NCBI GenBank assembly: GCA_965662355.1
Contig: CBFIHP010000009.1
Location: forward strand, 62,001-126,000
DNA: 64,000 nucleotides
From: GCA-2683825 sp965662355
Lineage (GTDB): Bacteria > Planctomycetota > UBA1135 > GCA-002686595
Reading direction: 5' to 3'
A program made the position numbers and the translations under genes. Positions 1 to 14,346 of the stretch are shown here, piece by piece (position 1 is the stretch's first letter; each line of letters opens with the position of its first letter). The notes beneath the pieces are model-generated. The model saw only the letters and a list, made by a program, of their open reading frames with translations. It did not search any database and had not been told where the DNA came from.

Positions 1-669
1 GGCGCGGGCAACGATGACGACATCTTCGTTCCGATCAAGGAGCTGATGGATGCGGTGGACAGCTTCATTCCGCAGCCCGAGCGCCTCGTCGACCGAGCAT
101 TCCTGATGCCGGTCGAGGACGTCTTCTCGATCGAAGGTCGCGGTACGGTCGTCACCGGCCGTATCGAGCAGGGCATCATCAAGAAGGGTGAAGAGGTCGA
201 GATCGTCGGCATCGAAGACACCCACAAGACGACCTGCACGGGCGTCGAGATGTTCCAGAAGATCCTCGACTCGGGCGAAGCCGGCGACAACGTCGGTTGC
301 CTCCTGCGGGGCGTCAAGAAGGAGCAGGTCCAGCGCGGCATGGTTCTCGCCAAGCCGGGCACGATCACACCGCACACGCACTTCGAGGGCGAGGTCTACA
401 TCCTCTCGAAGGACGAGGGTGGCCGCCACACGCCGTTCTTCAAGGGTTACCGCCCGCAGTTCTACTTCCGTACAACGGACGTGACGGGCGCGGTGCTCAA
501 GCTGACCGCCATGGACGGCTCCGACGCGGAGATGTGCATGCCCGGCGACAACATTCGTATCGAGGGCAAGCTCATCACTCCCATCGCCATGGACGAGCAG
601 CTGCGCTTCGCCATCCGCGAAGGCGGCCGCACGGTCGGCGCCGGTGTCGTTTCCAAGATCCTCGAATAG
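1..669 (+). CDS. tuf: Elongation factor Tu, C-terminal 222 residues (5' end outside window)
   Basis: The reading frame is open from base 1, so the gene begins upstream. What is seen is the end of the G domain (GNDDDIFVPIKELMDAV), domain 2 (PVEDVFSIEGRGTVVTGRIEQG) and domain 3, including the GGRHTPFFKGYRPQFYFR stretch that contacts aminoacyl-tRNA. EF-Tu delivers aminoacyl-tRNA to the ribosomal A site as a GTP complex. It lies just ahead of rpmG-secE-nusG, the usual tuf position before the rif operon in many bacteria. The GTP-binding motifs are outside the window and cannot be judged. Confidence 0.98.
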   Translation, partial: GAGNDDDIFVPIKELMDAVDSFIPQPERLVDRAFLMPVEDVFSIEGRGTVVTGRIEQGIIKKGEEVEIVGIEDTHKTTCTGVEMFQKILDSGEAGDNVGCLLRGVKKEQVQRGMVLAKPGTITPHTHFEGEVYILSKDEGGRHTPFFKGYRPQFYFRTTDVTGAVLKLTAMDGSDAEMCMPGDNIRIEGKLITPIAMDEQLRFAIREGGRTVGAGVVSKILE

Positions 670-692
670 CCGTCAGAGTTTCCAACCGGCGA

Positions 693-728
693 AGCGCACC
701 GCCGACCACCATCGGTGGTGGCGCTTTG
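693..728 (+). terminator. Hairpin between tuf and rpmG (attenuator or weak terminator)
   Basis: AGCGC-ACC at 693-700 can pair with GGT-G-GCGCT at 717-725, with an inner CCACC/GGTGG pairing, followed by only three T residues. The short T run makes partial termination or an RNA-processing stem more likely than a full stop. Such an element would let tuf be expressed more strongly than rpmG-secE-nusG. It is the only structure seen in the 86-bp gap. Confidence 0.35.
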
Positions 729-755
729 CCGCTCCTCTCCTAGAGCAGACCGTCC

Positions 756-914
756 ATGAAGATCAAAGAGCGCTACGTCTACTTGGTGTGTACCAAGTGT
801 TCGAACCGCAACTACACGACGCATAAGCGCCTCAAGGCTGCTTATAAGCTCGAGAAGAAGAAGCACTGCCGCTTCTGCCGCAACCACACGCCCCACAAAG
901 AGCGCAAGCTCTAG
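756..914 (+). CDS. rpmG: 50S ribosomal protein L33 (zinc-binding form)
   Basis: The product is 52 residues, normal for L33. It is the C+ form: C12, C15, C38 and C41 make two CxxC pairs for a zinc ribbon. The core (VCTKCSNRNYTTHK, CRFCRNHTPHKERKL) matches the family well. L33 sits near the E site of the large subunit. Its place between tuf and secE is the common bacterial order. The ATG at 756 is the only sensible start. Confidence 0.97.
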   Translation: MKIKERYVYLVCTKCSNRNYTTHKRLKAAYKLEKKKHCRFCRNHTPHKERKL

Positions 915-968
915 CTGGGTACGACCCCCGCTCCGCCTCCGCCCCCGCCCGCTGGACGAAAGCCCCGC

Positions 969-1469
969 ATGAAGATGACTGCGGAACCCCAAGCCAATCC
1001 TCCCGAAGCCTCAGCATCCGATGGTGCTGCTGGTCAGGGGGGGTATAAGCCCGATCAGGGTCGGCATGCGCGTATGGCCGCATTCTGGGCCGTCGTGCTG
1101 CTCGTTCTGTTTGGCTGTCGGTTCCTTCACGCGATCCTCGTCGGAAACTTCGCCACGACCCGCGAGGTGTACGGGCAGATCCCGATCGTCGGTATCGCCC
1201 TGACGCCGGCCTTCCTTGTCTCGGCCGTGGTCTTTGGGTTCGGAGTGTTGCAGACGCTGCGGTGGCAAAAGCGTCCCCGCATGGCGGATCTGCTGATCGA
1301 TACCGAGTCAGAGTTGCGCAAGGTGACCTGGCCCAGCATCCAGGAGATCGTAAGTTCCTCGATCGTGGTCGGCATCAGCGTCGTCCTGATCGGCGCGTAC
1401 CTGGCCTTTTCGGATTGGTTCCTGACTCGGGTCATGGAGTACCTGATTTTCGGACAGGTGGGGAAATAG
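969..1469 (+). CDS. secE: Preprotein translocase subunit SecE, three-helix form
   Basis: 166 residues. The conserved SecE core is at the C-terminus (about 105-166): an amphipathic helix with ESELRKVTWPSIQEI followed by a membrane helix. Two further hydrophobic segments (about 37-58 and 70-92) precede it, so this is the long multi-helix SecE rather than the ~60-residue single-helix kind. The first ~35 residues are polar and low in complexity. SecE clamps SecY in the inner membrane; secY itself lies at 26289 in the same superoperon. An alternative ATG lies two codons downstream (975). Confidence 0.95.
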   Translation: MKMTAEPQANPPEASASDGAAGQGGYKPDQGRHARMAAFWAVVLLVLFGCRFLHAILVGNFATTREVYGQIPIVGIALTPAFLVSAVVFGFGVLQTLRWQKRPRMADLLIDTESELRKVTWPSIQEIVSSSIVVGISVVLIGAYLAFSDWFLTRVMEYLIFGQVGK

Positions 1470-1470
1470 C

Positions 1471-2025
1471 ATGATGGCCTACAAGTGGTACTTCGTCCGC
1501 TGCCAGTCCGGGCGCGAGGACTCGATCCGCAAGCAGCTCGAGACACGCATCAACGTCAAGGGACTGCAGGACGTCATTCCGCAGGTGCTCGTGCCGTTCG
1601 AGCGCGTCACGGAACTCAAGAGCGGCAAGCGCAAGGTCGTCTCGAAGAAGCTCTACCCCGGCTACCTGATGGTCCAGGCGGACTTCGCCGACCCCGAGGG
1701 CGACCGCGCGATCGAGGCCCGCTCGACGCTGCGCGAGACGCCGGGCTTCGGCGACTTTCTCGGCACTCGCGGTGAGCCGACTCCGCTGACCGAAGCTCAG
1801 GTCTCGGGCATTCTCGCCCGCATGTCGGATTCGGAAGAACGCCCCACGGTCGCGATGAGCGTCAAGAAGGGCGACATGGTCAAGATCAAGTCCGGAGCCT
1901 TCGAAGGCTTCGACGGGGTCGTCGATGAAGTCAATCCCGATAAGGGCATGGTCAAGGTCACGGTGACGATCTTCGGTCGCCCGACTCCGGTCGAGCTCGA
2001 ATACTGGGAAGTCGAAGCGGTTTAG
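1471..2025 (+). CDS. nusG: Transcription termination/antitermination factor NusG
   Basis: 184 residues, typical length. The NGN domain opens with KWYFVRCQSGREDSIRKQLE and contains the RKVVSKKLYPGYLMVQ strand that binds RNA polymerase. A KOW domain follows (VKKGDMVKIKSGAFEGFDGVVDEV). NusG suppresses pausing and links polymerase to Rho or ribosomal S10. It starts 1 bp after the secE stop; the second codon is also ATG (1474), so the true start may be one codon later. Translational coupling with secE is likely. Confidence 0.98.
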   Translation: MMAYKWYFVRCQSGREDSIRKQLETRINVKGLQDVIPQVLVPFERVTELKSGKRKVVSKKLYPGYLMVQADFADPEGDRAIEARSTLRETPGFGDFLGTRGEPTPLTEAQVSGILARMSDSEERPTVAMSVKKGDMVKIKSGAFEGFDGVVDEVNPDKGMVKVTVTIFGRPTPVELEYWEVEAV

Positions 2026-2028
2026 AAC

Positions 2029-2454
2029 ATGGCCAAGGAAGTTACAGGCAAGATCAAGCTGCAATGCCCTGCGGGTAAAGCGACCCCGGCGCCGCCCGTT
2101 GGCCCCGCTCTGGGTGCCCACGGAGTGAACATTGCGCAGTTCGTCAAGGAGTTCAACGATCGGACCCGCGAGCAGCAGGGGATGATCATTCCGGTCGAGA
2201 TCTCGGTCTACAAGGACAAGAGTTTCGACTTCATTCTCAAGTCGCCCCCGGCGGCGGTGCTGCTCATCAAGGCCGCCAACCTCGAGAAAGGCGCTAGCAG
2301 CGTCGGTCACGAGATCGTTGGCGAAGTTACGCGCGCTCAGGTAGCCGAGATCGCTGAGATCAAGATGAATGATCTCAACGCTCGCGACATCGAGCACGCA
2401 TCCAGGATCATCGAAGGAACCGCCCGATCATCGGGCATCCGGGTCGTCGACTAG
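2029..2454 (+). CDS. rplK: 50S ribosomal protein L11
   Basis: 141 residues, the family norm. The N-terminal proline-rich segment (PAPPVGPALGAHGVNIAQF) binds factors and thiopeptide antibiotics. The C-terminal half binds the 23S rRNA GTPase-associated centre. Only 3 bp separate it from nusG and 2 bp from rplA, so this is one transcript. In other bacteria the neighbouring L1 protein represses translation of this pair by binding the rplK leader; no clear L1 mimic site was identified here. Confidence 0.98.
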   Translation: MAKEVTGKIKLQCPAGKATPAPPVGPALGAHGVNIAQFVKEFNDRTREQQGMIIPVEISVYKDKSFDFILKSPPAAVLLIKAANLEKGASSVGHEIVGEVTRAQVAEIAEIKMNDLNARDIEHASRIIEGTARSSGIRVVD

Positions 2455-2456
2455 CC

Positions 2457-3143
2457 ATGCGCAAGCGCAGCAAAAGATACTCCGGCGCGACGGGCAAGAT
2501 CGATCGCGCACGCCAATACGATCCCAAGGAAGCCCTGGGCATCATCAAGGATCTCCCCGCCCCGAAATTCGACGAGACCGTCGACATCGTGGTGAAACTC
2601 GGCATCGACCCGCGCAAGACGGACCAGTTGGTTCGCGGCGCTGTCTCGCTCCCCAAGGGGCTGGGTCGGTCGGTCAAGGTCATCGTCTTTGCCGAAGGTG
2701 ACAAGGCCGACGCCGCCACGGCCGCGGGAGCGGACGAGGTCGGCAGCGCCGAGCTCGCCAAGAAGATCCAGGGAGGGTGGATGGACTTCGATGTCGTCAT
2801 CGCCAGCCCGGACATGATGAAGCACGTCGGCAAGCTGGGTAAGGTCCTGGGCCCCCAGGGCAAGATGCCCAGCCCGAAGTCCGGCACCGTGACCCCAGAT
2901 GTGGCCAAGGCGGTGGGGGAATTCAAGGCCGGTAAGGTCGAGTTCCGCACCGACGCTGGTGGCAACGTGCACGCGCCGCTCGGCAAGCGCTCGTTCTCCG
3001 TGGACGATCTCACCGAGAACTTGACGGCCTTCCTGAATCACCTGCTCGGCATGCGTCCCGCTGCCGTCAAGGGGCAGTTCTTCCGCAAGATCTCGGTCAG
3101 TACGACCATGGGTCCCGGAGCCTGGATTTTCTACGAGAGCTAA
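2457..3143 (+). CDS. rplA: 50S ribosomal protein L1
   Basis: 228 residues, close to the usual 230. Conserved blocks include RGAVSLPKGLGRSVKVIVFA and the loop GKLGKVLGPQGKMPSPKSGTV. L1 forms the mobile stalk that helps release deacylated tRNA from the E site, and is a classical autogenous translational repressor of the L11-L1 unit. It sits between rplK and rplJ, as in nearly all bacteria. Confidence 0.98.
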   Translation: MRKRSKRYSGATGKIDRARQYDPKEALGIIKDLPAPKFDETVDIVVKLGIDPRKTDQLVRGAVSLPKGLGRSVKVIVFAEGDKADAATAAGADEVGSAELAKKIQGGWMDFDVVIASPDMMKHVGKLGKVLGPQGKMPSPKSGTVTPDVAKAVGEFKAGKVEFRTDAGGNVHAPLGKRSFSVDDLTENLTAFLNHLLGMRPAAVKGQFFRKISVSTTMGPGAWIFYES

Positions 3144-3146
3144 GCC

Positions 3147-3731
3147 ATGCCGAACCTGATCAACAAGCTCATCGTCAAGGAACTCTCCGACGCCTTCGGC
3201 TCCGCCCAAGGCATGGTCATCTGCTCCGTCAAAGGACTCAGCGTCGCCGAGACCGACGGACTGCGCGACTCGCTCGCCGAGCACGGTGTGAGCCTGCGCA
3301 TCGTCCGCAACCGCCTGGCGAAGCTGGCCCTTTCCGAGTGCGGCGTCGAGCCGCCCGACGACATGCTCGTAGGGAACATCGCTTGCGCCTGGGGTGACCC
3401 GGAAGAAACGATCAACGCCGCCAAGGTGCTGCACACCTCGCCCGCCCGCAAGGAGGGCAAGGTCGTGTTCAAGGGCGGGCTGTTCGAAGGCGAACTGCTC
3501 GATGCGAACGCGGCCACCGGCTTGGCCGCACTCCCTGGCAAGCTCGAACTGCGCACGATGATGGTCAGCTTGCTGGCCGGCCCGGCGCGCAACCTCGTCG
3601 GCCTCCTGGCTGCCCCCGGAGCTTCCCTGGCCCGCGTCCTTCAGGCGCGCGTCGACAAAGAGCCGGGAGAGAAGGCGCCGGAAGAGAAGGCGCCGGAAGA
3701 GAATCAACCGGAAGAGGCATCCGGGGAATAG
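3147..3731 (+). CDS. rplJ: 50S ribosomal protein L10 with an EKAPE-repeat tail
   Basis: 194 residues; typical L10 is about 165-175. The core binds 23S rRNA and carries L7/L12 dimers on its C-terminal helix. Residues 175-194 are an added acidic tail built from four tandem five-residue units (EKAPE, EKAPE, ENQPE, EASGE), encoded by 15-bp repeats at 3669-3728. The repeat lies beyond the helix that docks L12, so it should not destroy stalk assembly. The gene is 3 bp after rplA and 151 bp before rplL. Confidence 0.96.
   Translation: MPNLINKLIVKELSDAFGSAQGMVICSVKGLSVAETDGLRDSLAEHGVSLRIVRNRLAKLALSECGVEPPDDMLVGNIACAWGDPEETINAAKVLHTSPARKEGKVVFKGGLFEGELLDANAATGLAALPGKLELRTMMVSLLAGPARNLVGLLAAPGASLARVLQARVDKEPGEKAPEEKAPEENQPEEASGE
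3669..3728 (+). repeat. 15-bp tandem coding repeat in the rplJ tail
   Basis: Four in-frame 15-bp units encode EKAPE/EKAPE/ENQPE/EASGE. The first two units are identical and the last two have diverged. This pattern fits expansion by replication slippage followed by drift, and such a tract could change length between strains. Confidence 0.85.
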
Positions 3732-3770
3732 CCTGCCCAGGCGTTCACCCGAGCGTATTTCAACCACCGG

Positions 3771-3800
3771 GGACCCTCCCGCCCAACGGGGTCGGGGTCC
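3771..3800 (+). promoter_or_regulatory. Hairpin in the rplJ-rplL spacer
   Basis: GGACCC (3771-3776) pairs with GGGTCC (3795-3800), and inside it CCCG pairs with CGGG. No T run follows, so it is not a terminator. The rplJ-rplL spacer (3732-3882) is much longer than other gaps in this operon. L12 must be made at about four copies or more per L10, so a stem that stabilises or uncouples the rplL message is plausible. This is inference from position. Confidence 0.4.
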
Positions 3801-3882
3801 ACGGAATTCAGAACCACTCCGGAAGGACTCCGGAGAACTACCAAACAAGACCAACCTTCATCTAAAGAGGAAAAGGTAAGCC

Positions 3883-4284
3883 ATGTCGGAAGAAGCAGCT
3901 GTCGCCGAACTCGAGCCCGCTCTCGATGAGCTGGCGACCAAGTTGGACGGCCTGACCCTGCTGCAGGCGTCCCAACTCGTTAAGCATCTCGAAGACAAGT
4001 GGGGCGTTAGCGCCGCCGCTCCGGTCGCAGTCGCCGCCGCCCCTGGCGGAGGCGAGGCCGAAGCGGAGGAGAAAACGTCCTTCAACGTCATTCTCGAGTC
4101 ATCTGGCGAGAAGAAGATCCAGGTCATCAAGGAGGTCCGCGCGATCACCGGTCTGGGCTTGAAGGAAGCAAAAGGGCTGGTCGACGGCATCCCCAACCCG
4201 ATCAAAGAGGGGGTGTCCAAGGAAGAAGCCGAAGAGATCAAGGCCAAGATCGACGGTGCCGGCGGCTCCGTCAAGATCGACTGA
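3883..4284 (+). CDS. rplL: 50S ribosomal protein L7/L12
   Basis: 133 residues. An N-terminal dimerisation helix pair (1-40) is joined by an Ala/Gly/Glu-rich flexible hinge (about 42-64) to the C-terminal factor-binding domain, which holds EKKIQVIKEVRAITGLGLKE and ends KAKIDGAGGSVKID. This stalk protein recruits EF-G, EF-Tu, IF2 and release factors. An A/G-rich ribosome-binding site (AGAGGAAAAGG) lies just upstream of the ATG. Confidence 0.98.
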   Translation: MSEEAAVAELEPALDELATKLDGLTLLQASQLVKHLEDKWGVSAAAPVAVAAAPGGGEAEAEEKTSFNVILESSGEKKIQVIKEVRAITGLGLKEAKGLVDGIPNPIKEGVSKEEAEEIKAKIDGAGGSVKID

Positions 4285-4504
4285 TTTCACACCCCCGATT
4301 TCATTTGTCCACCAAGCCTCTGTCCTTCTGGACCTCTGCTCGAGCCCTTGAAATGGGGTGCCGAGGACGTACGGAGGGACTGGGGCTGCCTGTCATACCC
4401 GCACGGAGCGGGCTCATGCGCGTGCGCTATGGGTCCGGCGACGTGCGTCCCGGTCGCTTCCCACTTTCTTTCTCATCGCCCCTACCTCTCGCATCAGAGG
4501 CACC
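4285..4504 (+). other. rplL-rpoB intergenic region
   Basis: 220 bp without a convincing gene. An in-frame ATG at 4358 would extend RpoB by 49 residues, but that extension has no family similarity. A small stem (CCCGC-ACGGA-GCGGG) lies near 4398-4412. In other bacteria this spacer carries an attenuator and an RNase III site that lower rpoBC output relative to ribosomal proteins. No convincing terminator is seen here. Confidence 0.5.
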
Positions 4505-8212
<3,708 letters not shown>

Positions 8213-8256
8213 CAGTCCAAACAGGCTAGGCAATCCAACGCAGGGGATGCTCAAAG

Positions 8257-12789
<4,533 letters not shown>

Positions 12790-12844
12790 CGGCGGCTCAG
12801 CACGAGAGCCCCGAAGGGTTTCGATCCGCCAGGTCGACTCCACC

Positions 12845-12887
12845 TTGACGGGCCCCGCGGAGAGTTTAGACTCTCCCAGCAATTTTT
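12845..12887 (+). promoter_or_regulatory. Candidate sigma-70-type promoter for the str operon, overlapping a palindrome
   Basis: TTGACG (12845-12850) is spaced 16 bp from TAGACT (12867-12872), and the rpsL ATG follows at 12900. The -10 lies inside a perfect inverted repeat, GGAGAG-N6-CTCTCC (12859-12876), followed six bases later by TTTTT (12883-12887). The palindrome could be an operator, or an RNA hairpin acting as a leaky terminator for rpoC. The two readings are not exclusive. Confidence 0.5.
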
Positions 12888-12899
12888 CCGGATACCTCC

Positions 12900-13274
12900 A
12901 TGCCGACGATCAACCAACTGGTCCGCAAAGGGCGCAAGAAGACCAAGAAGCGCTCGAAGTCGCCCGTGCTCGAGTCTTGCCCGCAGAAACGGGGCGTGTG
13001 TCTTCAGGTGAAGACCCAGACCCCGAAGAAGCCGAACTCGGCGCTGCGCAAGGTGGCTCGTGTTCGCCTTTCCAACGGCAAGGAGATCACGGCCTACATC
13101 CCGGGCGAGGGGCACAACCTGCAGGAACACTCCATCGTGCTCGTGCGCGGCGGTCGTGTCCGTGACCTTCCCGGTGTGCGCTACCACATCCTGCGCGGCA
13201 CCCTCGATACGGGTCCTGTGGACGAACGGTCCCAGGCCCGATCCAAGTATGGCGCGAAGCGCCCGAAGAAATAG
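12900..13274 (+). CDS. rpsL: 30S ribosomal protein S12
   Basis: 124 residues, standard length. The decoding-centre loops are clear: QTPKKPNSALRK (K43, K44) and GGRVRDLPGVRYH. Residue 88 is Arg where E. coli and most bacteria have Lys; K88R is a known streptomycin-resistance change in several species. S12 monitors codon-anticodon pairing. It heads the str operon, 16 bp before rpsG, behind a candidate promoter of its own. Confidence 0.98.
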   Translation: MPTINQLVRKGRKKTKKRSKSPVLESCPQKRGVCLQVKTQTPKKPNSALRKVARVRLSNGKEITAYIPGEGHNLQEHSIVLVRGGRVRDLPGVRYHILRGTLDTGPVDERSQARSKYGAKRPKK

Positions 13275-13290
13275 GTTCTAGAGCCAAGCC

Positions 13291-13767
13291 ATGCCGCGTA
13301 ACTTCAAGTCCACCGCCCATCTCCAGGACCCCGATCCGAAGTTCGGATCGATGCTGGCGACGAAGATCATCAACAAGCTCATGCTCGATGGCAAAAAGAC
13401 CACCGCGCAGAAGATCTTCTACGATGCCCTCGATATGGCCACCAAGAAGCTCCCCGACGCCGAGAGTCAAGAGGAGATCTTCGTCAAGGCCATCGAGAAC
13501 GCACGCCCCTCCGTCGAGGTTCGCTCCAAGCGAGTCGGTGGTGCCAACTACCAGGTCCCGCGCGAGGTCAAGCGCTCCCGCCAACAGAGCCTCGCGATCC
13601 GCTGGGTCATCGATAACTCGCGCAAGAAGAAGGGCAAGCCCATGTGCCAGCGACTCGCCGAGGAGTTGATCGACGCCTACAACGGTCAGGGCGCATCGGT
13701 TTCGTGGAAAGAGAACGTCCACAAGATGGCCGAAGCCAACAAGGCGTACGCCCACTACGCTCGCTAG
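13291..13767 (+). CDS. rpsG: 30S ribosomal protein S7
   Basis: 158 residues, close to the usual 156. Family signatures include SVEVRSKRVGGANYQVPREV and the C-terminal KMAEANKAYAHYAR. S7 nucleates assembly of the 30S head and lies at the mRNA exit and E site. In E. coli it represses its own operon. Here it is followed by a possible terminator and then a Tsr3-like gene before fusA. Confidence 0.98.
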   Translation: MPRNFKSTAHLQDPDPKFGSMLATKIINKLMLDGKKTTAQKIFYDALDMATKKLPDAESQEEIFVKAIENARPSVEVRSKRVGGANYQVPREVKRSRQQSLAIRWVIDNSRKKKGKPMCQRLAEELIDAYNGQGASVSWKENVHKMAEANKAYAHYAR

Positions 13768-13794
13768 GCCGACTCCACAAGAACAAGCGTCGTC

Positions 13795-13821
13795 ACTCTC
13801 GCGGGAGTGCCGGCGTTTTTT
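13795..13821 (+). terminator. Possible weak terminator after rpsG
   Basis: CACTCT pairs with GGAGTG around a CGCG loop. CCGGCG intervenes before a run of six T residues (about 13816-13821). The gap between stem and T run makes it a poor intrinsic terminator; partial read-through into the next two genes would be expected. Confidence 0.35.
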
Positions 13822-13835
13822 CGTGCATGCCGCCC

Positions 13836-14300
13836 ATGAACATCCTCATCCTGCGCGACCCGCGCGAGTCCAAGGCGAAGTGTTCCCTGACGCCGCTACG
13901 CGGTCTCTCGGACGTGCGCTTCGTCGACTATCACCACGAGCGCCGACTCGCGGCCGGCGAACGGATCCTCCTGCACCCGGAGGGCGAGTTGTTTTCGGAG
14001 GCCGATCGGGGACTGGATTTGCTCTTGATCGATTGTTCCTGGCGCCGCGTGGACAAGCTCCTGGCCACGGTCGACGGGACGCTGCATGCCCGTAGGCTAC
14101 CGGAGTTGGTGACGGCCTATCCGCGCAAGAGCAAGGTCTTCGAAGACCCCGCATGTGGTCTGGCCTCCGTCGAGGCGCTCTATGCGGCGTGTCTTTTGAT
14201 GGGGGAGGAGCGGGCGGAGTTTCTCGAGGAATACCGCTGGAAAAAGGAGTTCCTGCGCCAGAACGCGGACTTCTCGAACCTGGGCGCACAGCGCCGCTGA
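13836..14300 (+). CDS. Tsr3-like (DUF367) family protein, putative rRNA aminocarboxypropyltransferase
   Basis: 154 residues from ATG 13836; an alternative ATG at 13827 adds three. Features shared with the Tsr3/DUF367 family: an N-terminal strand ending in a KCS-type motif (KAKCSLTPLRG), a central DCSW (66-69), a RRLPELVTAYPRKSK segment (87-100) and GLASVEALYAA (108-118). In yeast, human and archaea Tsr3 transfers the aminocarboxypropyl group of S-adenosylmethionine onto a modified uridine in helix 31 of small-subunit rRNA. Its place between rpsG and fusA supports a ribosomal role. Substrate and activity here are inferred. Confidence 0.75.
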   Translation: MNILILRDPRESKAKCSLTPLRGLSDVRFVDYHHERRLAAGERILLHPEGELFSEADRGLDLLLIDCSWRRVDKLLATVDGTLHARRLPELVTAYPRKSKVFEDPACGLASVEALYAACLLMGEERAEFLEEYRWKKEFLRQNADFSNLGAQRR

Positions 14301-14346
14301 ACGGCGAGCGGCCCGTGCTCTCGGGTCCGCCAGCGGGTCGGGTACC

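Noticed and set aside
2451..3854. 467-residue minus-strand open frame opposite rplA-rplJ
   Set aside because: Lies entirely over two ribosomal protein genes with full family identity on the plus strand.
4358..4504. 49-residue N-terminal extension of RpoB
   Set aside because: The extension has no similarity to beta subunits; family similarity starts just after ATG 4505.
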